Of a stretch of 64,000 nucleotides of DNA, positions 1 through 9,719 are shown in pieces. The stretch is from CAVQAH01 sp963784195. GTDB lineage: Bacteria > Acidobacteriota > Vicinamibacteria > Vicinamibacterales > 2-12-FULL-66-21. Made by a program: the position numbers and the translations under genes. The stretch lies in the NCBI GenBank assembly GCA_963784195.1, contig CAWARA010000031.1, positions 255,808 to 319,807 on the forward strand, written 5' to 3'. The notes beneath the pieces were generated by a model, which was not told the origin of the DNA, ran no database searches, and was given only the letters and a program-made list of their open reading frames with translations. Each line of letters begins with the position of its first letter. Position 1 is the first letter of the stretch.

Positions 1-1372
1 ATACAGGCGCGGCGACACCGGCAACCGGGCGAGCAGCGGATCCGACAGGGCATTGCGATCGACGAGGTGTTTCTCGGGTCCCGCCGCCAGGCCGAAGAAT
101 CCGATGCTGCCCTGAACCGTGACCTTCTCCGGGCCGTTCCGGAAGCTGAGGCCTTCCCGAACCCACGTGTGATCCGGAAGCTCGTGGAACGGGCTGTAGC
201 GGAACACGTTGGTGATCTGATGGTAGTGCCCGCGTTCGTCCTTGATGCCGTTCTGCGATCGCCACGGCCACGCGGCGTCATAGCTCGCCGTCGTTTTCAC
301 CGGAACGATCGGCATGAACAGGTTGTAGGCGAGCAGCGCCGCGCCGGCTAGCCCGCTGGTATTCGAGATTCCGCAGCACGTGCACGTTCGCCATCACTGC
401 GACCAGAAACGGCATCGCGAAGAATCGGCCGCTCATGAAGTCGCCGCCGACCGAGATCGTGTACGCCACATACAGGAGCGACGACGCCATCGCGGTGCGG
501 AGAGCCATCGTCGAGCGCAACGCCAGGACGCTGGCGATTGCGACGGTGCCGAGCGTTACCGGATCAGCCCCGAAGCTGTTGATCAGGTAAGCAAAGCCTT
601 GTCGATAGAGCAACGCTGACGGGATGCCGGTGGCGACCTTTGCGTAGTACGTGTTCGGAAGAGGGAAGCCGTAGTACACGGTTGCGAAGAGCAACCAGGC
701 GCCGGCAGGCAGTGCAAAGGCGATCACCAGCGGCGCGAGCCGTCCCTCACGTCGTCGCACGCATCGGAATGCCAGCCACGCCAGCGGGACCGCATACAGC
801 ACGACACTGTCAATCCGGTTGACGAACGCGAGACCCGCAAGGAGTCCGAATCGGCGCAGGTCCCTGGTCGAGAGGGGGCCTTGACCGATCTCGAAGAAGC
901 GGACGTAGAACAGCGCGAGCAGCAGGTAGCTGAGCGGATACTCGAGGCCCGAGCTCGTGTAGTCGACGAATGCCTTTGAGCTCATCAACCACAGAAAGGC
1001 GACCGCACCGCCGGCGACGTCACGCGCGCTCTTCACGACCGTCAGAATTGCCGCCAGGGCGAACCCATACGAGACGACGAGCGAGGTGAAGAAGAACTCC
1101 CGGGTCACCGCGTGAGCGGCGGTTATCACCAGAAACCACAGCGGGTGCGTATACGCCTGCACGCGCTCGCCCGGGTTGAACACCGGGCCATAGCCATGCA
1201 GCGCGTTCCACGCCACGCGGAACGTGATGTAGGCGTCGTCGCCGAGCCAGGCATTGGCGAGAAAGATGTACGTGAATGCGGCGGTGAGACAGATGGTGAC
1301 GAGTCGTCGAACCTGACGCGTCTCTATTGCGCCTTCGGAGACTCGCGGGGGAGGTGCGGGTGTCACGGACAC
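1..1372 (-). CDS. GT-C membrane glycosyltransferase, AftB-like; partial, one frameshift
   Basis: Polytopic membrane protein with about nine hydrophobic segments. It is probably a polyprenyl-phosphate-sugar-dependent GT-C transferase acting on the outer face of the inner membrane. An early acidic motif (GDDAYITFR) is followed by VQAYTHPLW and later by PLPNTYYAKV and GGDFMSGRFF. This pattern recalls mycobacterial terminal arabinofuranosyltransferase AftB and LPS-associated relatives; the family assignment is from memory and the sugar is unknown. The frame breaks near 360: downstream the +1 frame continues sensibly (TSGLAGAALLAYNLFMPIVP) to base 1, so the gene runs off the window. The start is uncertain. 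GTG 1372 lies just past a terminator-like hairpin; GTG 1366 or TTG 1414 are alternatives. It follows the lipoprotein gene at 2527-1433 in the same direction. Confidence 0.7.
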
Positions 1373-1376
1373 GAAA

Positions 1377-1407
1377 GCGGCGGGCAGAAGGTCATCCTGC
1401 CCGCCGC
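1377..1407 (-). terminator. Hairpin with perfect 11-bp arms after the lipoprotein gene
   Basis: GCGGCGGGCAG (1377-1387) and its exact complement (1397-1407) enclose a 9-nt loop, 26 nt beyond the stop of the 2527-1433 gene. On the minus strand only TTT follows, so termination would be weak. Its position argues against starting the next gene at TTG 1414, inside the leader. Confidence 0.5.
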
Positions 1408-1432
1408 TGGTCAAACACGTATCGAGTGGACG

Positions 1433-2527
1433 TCAGTTCAGCCCCGCCGGCCGCGGCCGGGACGAGATCCACACGTGGCGGACGATCATGCCCGGGACGG
1501 TTGCGCCATCGGGCCCGGTTCGTCCGAGCGGGGCGCCAATATATGCCCACTGCGGATCGGGATCGTACGAACCCTCGTAATGTTTGCCTTTGCTGTAGAT
1601 GGTGTCCCCGTTCGAGCCGCCGCGCTGGATGCGAACGTTGAAGAAGCCGTCCCACGTCGCCGACCACAGATACGATTGGCCGGCATCGAAGGCGACGAAC
1701 TCACGCTCCGCTCCCTCGGTGTCTATCTGGTCGAGATGAGAGATGAAACGCCAGGCCACGATGCCTTCGGGATCACCACGCTTCTCGACGGTCATCCGGC
1801 GATCGTCGGTCACCACATCGCTGCAAGGGGCCTCGCACATCGCCATGATCTTCGTCTTGCCGCCCTCGGTATTGGTCGCTACGCCCGTGACGATGATTGA
1901 GAACTCGCCCTGCGTCAGCGTCCTCCGCAGGCGGTAGCGAATATGGCTGTCGTGGTTGTTCAGGCGCACGCCGACATTCGGAATAAAGGTGACGTCGCCG
2001 AAGATCTCGCCGACTGTCTGTCCATTGACGAGCGGGTCGTAGACGCCATCGTCATTGATCCCGCCGCCTGCTGTCGCCTTGAACGTAGCTTCCGCCGACC
2101 AGGGGCCGTGCCTGCCCTGCCAAACTGCACGCGCGCGCCAGCCGTAAATCTGATCGACGTCGAGCGAGCAGCTCGGCGTGGCCGAAACCATATCGCCACC
2201 TCCGCCAGGCACCGTGACGTTACATCCGGCCACGGCGTTGCCCGATCGGCGGACTTCGAACTCGTACGAGTAGGCGGATGCCGACGACGAGTACGGCGAG
2301 CTCGACTTCGTCGCGACCAGGATCAACCCGCCTTGTGGCTGCTGGTTGTTGACCGGAGATTGCGGAACGGGGGCGGTGGCCTTCAACGTTTCGTTGTTGG
2401 GACCTGCCTGAGAACCACCAGGCTGCGACGAGCTTGGTGATACGGGACCATCGGATTCACTTGAACAGGCGACGACGCCGGCGAGTATAACCACCGACGC
2501 ACAAGCCACGAGCGTCTTGTACTGCAT
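1433..2527 (-). CDS. Secreted lipoprotein, function unknown
   Basis: 364-aa protein with a type II signal peptide: a basic start, a hydrophobic core and the lipobox LAGVVAC with Cys21, then a Ser/Pro/Gly-rich linker (about 22-65). Residues about 67-150 look like a fibronectin-type-III-like beta domain with a Trp-containing strand (GWRARAVW). Residues about 165-364 contain a second beta-rich region that may be a laminin-G/concanavalin-like fold; this is a guess. An AGAGGATC ribosome-binding sequence precedes ATG 2527. The linker style matches the lipoprotein at 4658-3531, suggesting two related surface lipoproteins flanking the beta-barrel gene. No enzymatic motif is visible. Confidence 0.75.
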   Translation of the reverse strand: MQYKTLVACASVVILAGVVACSSESDGPVSPSSSQPGGSQAGPNNETLKATAPVPQSPVNNQQPQGGLILVATKSSSPYSSSASAYSYEFEVRRSGNAVAGCNVTVPGGGGDMVSATPSCSLDVDQIYGWRARAVWQGRHGPWSAEATFKATAGGGINDDGVYDPLVNGQTVGEIFGDVTFIPNVGVRLNNHDSHIRYRLRRTLTQGEFSIIVTGVATNTEGGKTKIMAMCEAPCSDVVTDDRRMTVEKRGDPEGIVAWRFISHLDQIDTEGAEREFVAFDAGQSYLWSATWDGFFNVRIQRGGSNGDTIYSKGKHYEGSYDPDPQWAYIGAPLGRTGPDGATVPGMIVRHVWISSRPRPAGLN

Positions 2528-2745
2528 CAGAAAGATCCTCTTACTGGGTTGTTGTGCCGCTGGGAGCAGGCGTGTGCGGTCGAAATAGTACTACGGGAAC
2601 GCTGCACTGTCATCCGAAACTGCACGCACGAGCTCGCGAAAGACAGTGTTCGCGAGCGTGTTGACGAATATCGTCGTGTTACCATTTCCAAACTCAGCCC
2701 GTCGCCCGATGCGGTGATACGGCGATTTCGCACGCAAGGAGTCTG

Positions 2746-3480
2746 ATGACAAGCAAGCTGACTGTAGCCACTCTGGCGCTGACTCTCTCCACCGTTTGCA
2801 CCTCTGACGCGTTTGCACAGATGCAGTGGACGAACCAAGGTTTCGTGAACGTGACGCTCGGCGTTCAAGCGCCGTCGCACGAGCTGAGCACTCAGAACGT
2901 GTTCAGCCTGTACGGTGACGATGCCATCCTCGCTACGACCCAGGACGTCGGGGGCGGCTTCTTCTTCGACATCAGCGCCGGTTACAAAGTGTGGCGCAAC
3001 CTCGCCGTCGGTATCGGCTTCTCGCATGTCGGCAGCGAAGCGGATCTCGTCATCGACGCTCAGATCCCGGACCCCGATTTCTTCGACAGTCCCCGGCTCG
3101 TAACGACCACGGCGAGCGGCGCGAAACACTCGCAGCCTGCGCTCAACTTCACGGGCACCTGGATGATGCCGGTGACCGACAAGGTCGACGTCGGTTTCCA
3201 GTTCGGCCCGTCGGTCTTCTTCGTGAGCCAGGATCTTCCAACGTCGGTCACCGTCACTGAACCAGGTCCGACCCTCTCGGACCTGCAGGTCACCAGCGTC
3301 GACAAGACCACGATCGGTATTCACTTCGGCGTCGACGTGACCTACCTCGTTACGCCGCGTATCGGCGCCGGCGTGCTGGCGCGCTATAGCTGGGGCTCTG
3401 CCGAGCTCGAAGGCACCGCCGATGATTCGCTCACGGTTGGTGGCCTCCAGCTTGGTGGCGGCGTTCGAATCCGGTTCTGA
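2746..3480 (+). CDS. Outer-membrane beta-barrel protein
   Basis: 244 aa with a cleavable signal peptide ending at AFAQ (about residue 25). Alternating hydrophobic/polar strands follow, with Gly and aromatic residues at turns (FFFDISAGYKVWRNLAVGIGFSHVG), and the chain ends in VRIRF, the C-terminal Phe recognised by the BAM machinery in many outer-membrane proteins. The size suggests an 8-10-strand OmpW/OmpA-like barrel. AAGGAG lies 5 nt before ATG 2746. It is divergent from the lipoprotein at 2527 across a 218-bp gap in which I see no convincing promoter. Substrate or role unknown. Confidence 0.75.
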   Translation: MTSKLTVATLALTLSTVCTSDAFAQMQWTNQGFVNVTLGVQAPSHELSTQNVFSLYGDDAILATTQDVGGGFFFDISAGYKVWRNLAVGIGFSHVGSEADLVIDAQIPDPDFFDSPRLVTTTASGAKHSQPALNFTGTWMMPVTDKVDVGFQFGPSVFFVSQDLPTSVTVTEPGPTLSDLQVTSVDKTTIGIHFGVDVTYLVTPRIGAGVLARYSWGSAELEGTADDSLTVGGLQLGGGVRIRF

Positions 3481-3486
3481 TTCCCC

Positions 3487-3512
3487 GGCGGCGGGCCGAT
3501 TGGTCCGCCGCC
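3487..3512. terminator. GC-rich hairpin between convergent genes
   Basis: GGCGGCGG (3487-3494) pairs with CCGCCGCC (3505-3512); inner bases extend the stem to about 11 bp around a GATT loop. It lies between the convergent stops at 3480 and 3531 and could act for both strands, although no strong T-run follows. Confidence 0.45.
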
Positions 3513-3530
3513 TTCCACGTACCCCGCGGG

Positions 3531-4658
3531 TTATTGAATCTCGCAAACGTCCACCCGGATGCCGGGAAGCGTGTGCGGGCCCGCGAAGCCGGGCGACTGG
3601 GCGCCGTCGATATCACCCAGCACGTCCCACTGCCGCTGCGATCCTCCCTGACCGGCGCAAAGCACGTCACAGGAGTAGCCGTTGCAGTTGGTTCCGCTCT
3701 GCTTCCGCAGGATGCCGAACGGTCCTCCCGAAATGCCGTTCCGGTTGAGCGATTGCGCGACCGCGCGCATGAAGTTGAACATGTCTCCGTGCGACATGAA
3801 GCCGAACTTGCTGCGCTCGCACGCGACGATCGCTTCAGCCGAGCTCGAGTTGCAGGGGCCTCCGGGTGGAGGTCCTGGTGCCGGCGGCGGACCCGACGCG
3901 CCGGCGGTGATGAACCCCTGCACACCTGACCAGTCGCTGATCGTCTCTCCGTCCGACGCGCGCACTCTCCAGAAGTGTTGACGATCCGCCGTCAGGTTCG
4001 CGCCGGGCGTAAACGTCGTGGTGTCGCCTCCCTCGCCGATCCCGCCGGTCGCGACGACTTGCGAAAACGCTGCGTCCAAGGCCACGTGGAACTCATACCC
4101 GACAGCCCCAACCGCGGCGTTGCGCTCGGAACGTCCGACGACGAGATCCGGCCGTCGCGAGCTCGTGCGCTGGTTGTTGATCGGCGTGATGAGCGGCGGC
4201 GCCCCGAGTTGCGCGCGCGGTAGCACCTCGAACTGCACGGTCGAGAAAGGACCCGTATTGGCGCCATCCTCGGCGCGCGCCCTCCAGTAGTAGGTGCGAC
4301 CGATCTCGAGCCTATCGATCGTGACGCTGGTCTGTCCCTGGCCGGGCTGAACCTGGCTCCGGGCAAACATCTTCGTCTGGAAGCCTGAATCCGACGCGAC
4401 CTCGAAGGTGTAATAGAGAGGTCGGACCCCGTTGCTGCTGGCATTTCCGACGGCCAGCTTGATAGGTTGCTGGCTTTCCTTATAGCGTGCGCCTTGCGAC
4501 GGCTCGAGCATCTGCGGCGCGGTGATCTCGACGCCCGGAATCGGGCCGGCCACGGACGGGCTCAGCGGGTTTTCGCTCTTTTGCGCCTCACACGCGGCGA
4601 GCGTCATCGCCAGCGCTACCGACAAAGCAGCAGCCGGGACGAAGTTTGTGCGTCTCAT
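3531..4658 (-). CDS. Lipoprotein with two fibronectin-type-III-like domains
   Basis: 375 aa. The signal peptide ends in the lipobox TLAAC (Cys23). After a Pro/Ser linker come two beta-sandwich repeats (about 45-150 and 155-255), each with a YYWRARAEDG or HFWRVRASDG strand typical of Fn3-like carbohydrate- or protein-binding modules. A Pro/Gly hinge (PPPAPGPPPGG) leads to a Cys-containing C-terminal domain (about 270-375, six Cys) that probably forms disulfides outside the cell. It reads as a surface adhesin or binding protein; no catalytic motif is seen. The gene is monocistronic and convergent with the beta-barrel gene. The 278 bp between it and the next gene at 4937 hold nothing I recognise. 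Confidence 0.75.
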   Translation of the reverse strand: MRRTNFVPAAALSVALAMTLAACEAQKSENPLSPSVAGPIPGVEITAPQMLEPSQGARYKESQQPIKLAVGNASSNGVRPLYYTFEVASDSGFQTKMFARSQVQPGQGQTSVTIDRLEIGRTYYWRARAEDGANTGPFSTVQFEVLPRAQLGAPPLITPINNQRTSSRRPDLVVGRSERNAAVGAVGYEFHVALDAAFSQVVATGGIGEGGDTTTFTPGANLTADRQHFWRVRASDGETISDWSGVQGFITAGASGPPPAPGPPPGGPCNSSSAEAIVACERSKFGFMSHGDMFNFMRAVAQSLNRNGISGGPFGILRKQSGTNCNGYSCDVLCAGQGGSQRQWDVLGDIDGAQSPGFAGPHTLPGIRVDVCEIQ

Positions 4659-4936
4659 GGTCAGTTCCCGCTTCTGGCCACAGCTCCCGCGGCCCGTGAA
4701 AACCTGTTCGACGGCCGAAGGCCGTCCGCTGATACAGAACCTGCAGTAACACTATCGGCCCGAAGCCACTGCAGCTGCAGAGAGGGAACTGCTGGGAAGT
4801 TCCGTGAGAGCCTAAAGGATAAGGCCGACCTTGCGGGTCGTCAAGATGTGAATGGGCGTGAAGGCGGATGTGAGCGGAATCCGCACAGCATCTCCTTGCG
4901 GGACTTCGAGATGGCGGCAGTCGCGACGATCGGCTC

Positions 4937-5951
4937 TCAGGCGGGTGATTCCGCTCCGCCGGCGCGCAGGCGGGCGAGATAGACGAGGCCCCCAGACAGC
5001 GAGAAGAGCATGATCAGAGCCGCTCCCATGAAGGATACGAGCAGCGCTGATTCCAGTGACAGCCCGAGGCGTGTGAAGTAGAACCCGAACGTCGCCTCCC
5101 GTACCCCGAACCCGTTCATCGATACCGGCAGCATCTGCACGATGAACGTGATGGGGACGATCACCGCAAGCTCCGCAAAACCAACCGGGATGCGCATGCT
5201 CAGCGCGACGGCGAGATAAAAGCCGACGAGCACGGCCTGTACGGCAACGGCGCCGACGAAGCAGCCGGCGAGCGCTTCACGAGAGTTCCCGAAACGGGCG
5301 AGGGCGTTCGTCATTCTGCTGATGCGCTCGTCGACCCACTCGGGATTCAGCACGCGCAGCGGCCTCAGCAGCCGCATGAACTTATCGGGAGCGACCAGCG
5401 CCGGCAGGGCCAGCACGGAAGCCGTCCGCGAAACCGGCCCACAGAATGCCCGGGCTGATTCCGGACTCCGAGCTGAGTCGATGCCCCAGGGTGGCGCCCA
5501 GGGCGGCGATCAGGACCAGACCCAAGAGGCCGATACCTCGATCGATGAGCACGACGGTCGTCGCAATCGTCTTGGATCCAGCCGCCGGTGCCGTGTCGGC
5601 GACCCGGATGACGTCGCCGCCGATGTTGCTCGGGAGGAAATTGTTGAAGAACGTCGCGACGAGAAACGACGAAGTCAGCTTCTTGAAAGGAAGGCGGATG
5701 TTCTGCGCGTTCAGAAGCAGCCCCCAGCGCCACGCGCTGACCAGGATCATGACCAGGTAAAGCGCGAGCGCTGCGCCGAGCCACGCGGCGGAAGCCGTTC
5801 TGGCGACTTCCCACAGACGGGCTGTGTCCACGCGGGTAAACAGCAACACCAGGAGGCCAAGGCTCACGAACGCCTTGACCGCGGGTACCAGGAACGCACG
5901 CGCCCGCGACCCCCCGGATCGGGGCGGTTGATTCGAATCCGTTGTCGGCAC
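4937..5951 (-). CDS. Lysylphosphatidylglycerol-synthase-TM family (UPF0104) membrane protein; one frameshift
   Basis: Integral membrane protein of the flippase-like LPG_synthase_TM/YbhN/AglD superfamily. The N-terminal part has FNNFLPSNIGGDVIRV, the hallmark motif of the family, and the C-terminal part has MLPVSMNGFGVREA and several more transmembrane helices. The two parts lie in different frames with the break near 5420; together they give about 330 aa, the usual length. In glycan clusters such proteins are suspected to move lipid-linked intermediates or to modify lipids; the activity here is unproven. It is divergent from the glycosyltransferase operon starting at 6042, with which it shares a short intergenic region. 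Confidence 0.8.
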
Positions 5952-5997
5952 CTGGCAAACAGAATAACCTTAACTCGCGGAAATGGCGAGACTTACG

Positions 5998-6026
5998 TTG
6001 ACGTTTATGAAACCCTTCCGTACAAT
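5998..6026 (+). promoter_or_regulatory. Sigma-70-type promoter of the glycan operon
   Basis: TTGACG (5998-6003), a 17-nt spacer and TACAAT (6021-6026) form a near-consensus promoter. Transcription would start near 6033, only about 9 nt before GTG 6042, so the first message would be almost leaderless. It is placed exactly in the divergent gap upstream of the glycosyltransferase run. Confidence 0.65.
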
Positions 6027-6041
6027 TCGTCAGATCAGGCT

Positions 6042-7242
6042 GTGAAAATCCTCATGATCGCGCCGGAGCCGTTTTTCGAGCCCCGGGGCACTCCATTCTC
6101 CGAGTATCACCGGATCCGCGCGCTCATCGAGCTGGGTCACACCGTCGATCTCGTCACCTACCCCTTCGGCAAGGACGTCACGATGTCTGGCCTGCGCGTC
6201 TTTCGCTGCGCGCGGCCCCCGTTCATCCACGACGTCCGGATCGGTCCGTCGTTCGCGAAGATTCCCCTCGACCTGGCCCTAACCGTGACGACGATCCGCC
6301 GTGCGATGGCCGAACGCTACGACGTCATCCATTCGCACGAGGAGGGGAGCTTCATTGGCGTGCTCCTCGCGGGCATCCTCGGTCTCCCGCACCTGTACGA
6401 CATGCACTCGAGCCTGCCTCAGCAGCTCAGCAATTTCTCCTTCACCCGATCGCCCATCCTTACGGGATTTTTCGGCTGGATGGAGCGATTCGTTATCCGG
6501 CAGGTCACGAGTGGTGATCGTGATCTGCCCGCAGCTCGAGGAAACGGTCAGGAGTATCGATACCGCCGTGCCTGTGGTGTTGATCGAGAATGCGCCTGGG
6601 TCGGGCGATGCGCCCGTCGAAGGCTCAGGCGTCGCGATTCGGACCGGGCTGGGGATCGATGCGCAAGCGCCGGTGGTCCTGTACACCGGTACCTTCGAGC
6701 ACTATCAAGGGCTCGATCTGCTGTTTGCTGCCGCTCGCCTGGTGAAGGCAGTCCGGCCGGACGTGCGGTTCGTTCTCGCCGGCGGGCGACCGGAGCAGGT
6801 CGCCGAAGCAGCCCGGGCGACTGGCCGCGAGGGCTTGTCCCACCACGTGATCTTTGCCGGACAACGTCCCGCCGAAGAGATCCCGCGCTTCCTCGACGCC
6901 GCGGACGTGCTCGTGTCGCCGCGAAGCACCGGCACGAATACGCCGCTCAAGATCTATCAATACCTGCGTTCGGGCCGCCCCATCGTGGCTACGCGACTCT
7001 TGACCCACACCCAGGTACTCGACGACGACGTGTCGGTGCTGACTGTGGCGACGCCGGAGGGGTTTGCCGAGGGCATCCTGAAGGCGGTCGGAGATCCGGC
7101 GTTGCGCCACGCCGTCGGTGCGCGTGCGCGGCTCCTGGCGGAGACCAAGTACAGCTACGAGGCCTATCTCAACCGGACACGACAGGCCTGTGAGTTTCTT
7201 GCGCGGGAAGGTACGACGGAGGTCGCGGGAGGCGTGGCGTGA
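6042..7242 (+). CDS. GT4-type glycosyltransferase; one frameshift
   Basis: Group 1 (GT-B fold) glycosyltransferase of about 400 aa. The N-terminal domain starts at GTG 6042 (VKILMIAPEPFFEPRGTPFSEY) and contains HSHEEGS and LYDMHSS. The C-terminal nucleotide-sugar domain has VVLYTGTFEHYQGLDLL, FVLAGG and DVLVSPRSTGTNTPLKIYQYLRSGRPIVA, the GT4 donor-binding segment with the E-x7-E region altered. The frame breaks near 6510, at the domain junction; both halves are otherwise normal. The gene ends in a GTGA overlap with the methyltransferase at 7239. It is first in the operon under the promoter at 5998. Donor and acceptor sugars are unknown. Confidence 0.85.
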
Positions 7243-8000
7243 CCAGCGGACCGCAGCCACGCGCCGACCATTACAGCTATTCCGTCTACGCCGATCGGGC
7301 GATGGCGGAGTCGTTCGACCGCAGCCGTTTCAGCGGACCGATTGGACGTCTGCTCGCCGACACCCAGGAAGACGTGCTCGCCAACTTCCTCGCTCCTGTT
7401 CCCGGCAGGTCGGTGCTCGATGTGGGAACAGGCACCGGACGGGCGGCGATTGCGCTTGCCGGCCGCGGCGCGCTGGTCACCGGCGTCGACGCGTCGGTGG
7501 AGATGCTCGACGTCGCGCGCGAACGTGCACAGGCGGCGAACGCGACGGTCACGTTCGAACAAGGCGACGCGCACGGACTTCGCTACGCCGATCGCTCGTT
7601 CGACGCCGTCGTGTGTCTTCGCGTGCTGATGCACACGCCGGACTGGCGAAGCTCGCTCGCCGAGCTCTGCCGCGTTGCCCGGGATCGGGTGGTGTTCGAC
7701 TACCCGGCGCTGGCCAGCGCCGCTGCGTTGCAGGCCGCGGCGCGTCGCGTCGCCCACGCCACCGGTTCGCGCGTCGAGGCGTACCGTGTGTTCAGTGACC
7801 GATCGGTCACAGCCGTGCTCGACGCTAATGGATACCGCCGCATCGGCGTGCATCGTCAGTTCGTGCTGCCGATCGCCCTGCACAAGAAGCTCGGTTCGCT
7901 CGCCGCGACTCGACGTATCGAAGGGGCGCTCGCAAAGGTCGGGCTGCTCGATGCCTTTGGGTCGCCAGTCACGGTAGTGGCACAGCGTTGCGAGTCCTAG
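7239..8000 (+). CDS. Class I SAM-dependent methyltransferase
   Basis: 253-aa Rossmann methyltransferase. Motif I is LDVGTGTGRAA (about 57-67), then an acidic ribose-binding residue in VTGVDAS, then QGDAHGLRYADRSFDAVVC with VLMHTPDW as motif IV/post IV. This is the Methyltransf_11-like pattern of small-molecule, lipid or sugar methyltransferases. Its place between glycosyltransferase and epimerase genes suggests that it methylates a glycan or lipid-linked precursor. GTG 7239 overlaps the previous stop by 4 nt, and the gene overlaps the next by 13 nt, which implies translational coupling. Confidence 0.8.
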   Translation: MTSGPQPRADHYSYSVYADRAMAESFDRSRFSGPIGRLLADTQEDVLANFLAPVPGRSVLDVGTGTGRAAIALAGRGALVTGVDASVEMLDVARERAQAANATVTFEQGDAHGLRYADRSFDAVVCLRVLMHTPDWRSSLAELCRVARDRVVFDYPALASAAALQAAARRVAHATGSRVEAYRVFSDRSVTAVLDANGYRRIGVHRQFVLPIALHKKLGSLAATRRIEGALAKVGLLDAFGSPVTVVAQRCES

Positions 8001-8968
8001 TCACCGGCGCCACAGGGTTCACCGGCGGTCACCTGGCGCGGTCCCTCGTGGCTCGCGGCTACGCCGTCCGCGCGCTGGTTCGTGACGAGCGACGCGCCGA
8101 GACGCTGCGGCAACACGGCGTCGAGCTCGCGATCGGCGACCTCCGCGAGCGCGCGAGCCTCGAGGCGGCGATGCGGAACGTCGAAGTCGTCTACAACATC
8201 GCCGCACTGTATCGGGAAGCGGGGCTCGCGGCGGCCGAGTATCGCGCCGTCAACGCCGAATCGACGCGCACGATCGTGGAGATCGGCCAGGCGGCGGGCG
8301 TGCGTCGTGTCGTGCACTGCAGCACCGTCGGCGTTCATGGCGACGTCGAGCATCCGCCGGCGAATGAAGATGCGCCGCTGAAGCCTGGCGATCTGTATCA
8401 GGAGACCAAGCTCGAGGGAGAGCGTCTCGCGCTGTCCGCTGGCATGAACACGGGGGTCGAAGTTGTGGTCGCCAGGCCGACCGGCATCTATGGTCCCGGC
8501 GATCGGCGGCTACTGAAACTCTTCCGCGGGGTCGCGAGGAAGCGATTCGTTATCCTTGGCGACGGGCGCATCTTCTATCACCTCACGTATATCGATGACC
8601 TCGTCGAGGGATTCAGGTTGTGCGCGGAGGTGCCCGGGGCGGCTGGACGCATCTACATCCTCGCCGGCGGAGAGGTCACGACGCTGAACGAGCTCGTCGC
8701 ATTGATTGCACGGGAGGCAGGGGTTCCACCGCCTCGGCTGCATCTGCCGGTCTGGCCCTTCTGGACCGCGGGCGCTATTTGCGAAGCCATCTGTGCACCC
8801 TTCGGCATCGAGCCGCCGATATACCGGAGGCGCGTGGACTTCTTCACGAAGAGCCGGGCGTTCGACATATCCCGCGCTCGACGCGAGTTGGGATACGCGC
8901 CACAGGTTGGTTTGCAGGACGGGATCAGGAAGTCGCTCGCGTGGTACCGGACCGCGGGCTGGTTGTGA
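7988..8968 (+). CDS. NAD(P)-dependent sugar epimerase/dehydratase (extended SDR)
   Basis: 326-aa extended short-chain dehydrogenase. The nucleotide motif is TGATGFTGGHLA at residues 7-18. The active-site region has HCSTVGVHG and then YQETKLEGE, giving the catalytic Tyr-x3-Lys (Y-Q-E-T-K). VARPTGIYGPGD and FYHLTYIDDLVEG are the usual substrate-domain signatures. It resembles the HpnA/dihydroflavonol-reductase-like branch more than GalE, so epimerase is a class name and not a demonstrated reaction. The start at TTG 7988 begins inside the upstream methyltransferase gene; no better start lies upstream of the Rossmann motif. Confidence 0.8.
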   Translation: MRVLVTGATGFTGGHLARSLVARGYAVRALVRDERRAETLRQHGVELAIGDLRERASLEAAMRNVEVVYNIAALYREAGLAAAEYRAVNAESTRTIVEIGQAAGVRRVVHCSTVGVHGDVEHPPANEDAPLKPGDLYQETKLEGERLALSAGMNTGVEVVVARPTGIYGPGDRRLLKLFRGVARKRFVILGDGRIFYHLTYIDDLVEGFRLCAEVPGAAGRIYILAGGEVTTLNELVALIAREAGVPPPRLHLPVWPFWTAGAICEAICAPFGIEPPIYRRRVDFFTKSRAFDISRARRELGYAPQVGLQDGIRKSLAWYRTAGWL

Positions 8969-8972
8969 GCGT

Positions 8973-9719
8973 ATGACGAAGATTCCCCGGGCCCAGGACC
9001 AGTTGTTCGACACTCGTCAGTCGGCGAGGGAGAAGTATGCCGCGCTCGTCGTCGGCCGTCCGGGCTGGGGTGCGCTCTTCAGACACGAGATGATCGTGTT
9101 GACGTCGCAACACGTGCCCGGCGCGCTCGGCTTCGCGCTGCGCAAGATGCTGTATCCCAAGCTGCTGGGCCGCTGCGGCCGCAACGTGATCTTCGGACAG
9201 AACGTGGTCCTTCGTCACCCGCACAAGATCAGCATTGGCGACAACGTCGTGGTCGACGACAACTGCCTGCTCGATGCGAAAGGGGAGTCGAACCGCGGGA
9301 TCACGATCGGCACAGGGGTCTTCATCGGCCGCAACTCGATTCTCTCGTGCAAGAACGGCGACATCGACATCGAGGACGGCGCCAACATCGGCTTCAACTG
9401 CGAGCTGTTCTCGGCCAGCCGCGTGCGAGTCGGCAAGGAAACGCTCCTCGCGGCGTACTGCTATCTGATCGGCGGCGATCACGATTTCAGCGATCTCTCG
9501 CAGCCGGTTCTGGCGCAGAGCCGGAAGTCCGAGGGGGTCACGATTGGCGCGGGCGGCTGGCTCGGCGCAGGCGCGAAGGTACTGGACGGCGTGTCCGTCG
9601 GGGATGGCGCAATCATCGGCGCCGGCGCCGTCGTGAGGTCATCGGTGCCGGCCGGAGCCATCGCCGTGGGGATTCCCGCCAAGATCGTTGGACAACGCAG
9701 CGAGGTCGCATCATCGTGA
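8973..9719 (+). CDS. Left-handed beta-helix (hexapeptide) O-acetyltransferase
   Basis: 248 aa. From about residue 75 the chain is a series of imperfect hexapeptide repeats (VIFGQNVVL, ISIGDNVVVDDN, ITIGTGVFIGRN, VSVGDGAIIGAGAVV) forming a left-handed beta-helix. It ends with VPAGAIAVGIPAKIVG, typical of the WcaF/NodL/CysE-like acyltransferases. The N-terminal helical part (about 1-70) is family-specific. It probably O-acetylates a sugar of the glycan made by this cluster, using acetyl-CoA. ATG 8973 follows the epimerase stop by 4 nt, and the end overlaps the next GTG by 4 nt. Confidence 0.85.
   Translation: MTKIPRAQDQLFDTRQSAREKYAALVVGRPGWGALFRHEMIVLTSQHVPGALGFALRKMLYPKLLGRCGRNVIFGQNVVLRHPHKISIGDNVVVDDNCLLDAKGESNRGITIGTGVFIGRNSILSCKNGDIDIEDGANIGFNCELFSASRVRVGKETLLAAYCYLIGGDHDFSDLSQPVLAQSRKSEGVTIGAGGWLGAGAKVLDGVSVGDGAIIGAGAVVRSSVPAGAIAVGIPAKIVGQRSEVASS

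Noticed and set aside
5322..7193. A 623-residue reading frame covering two genes
   Set aside because: The first 240 codons are antisense to the flippase-like gene and the last part is out of frame with the glycosyltransferase C-terminus; only 6042 to about 6510 is real.
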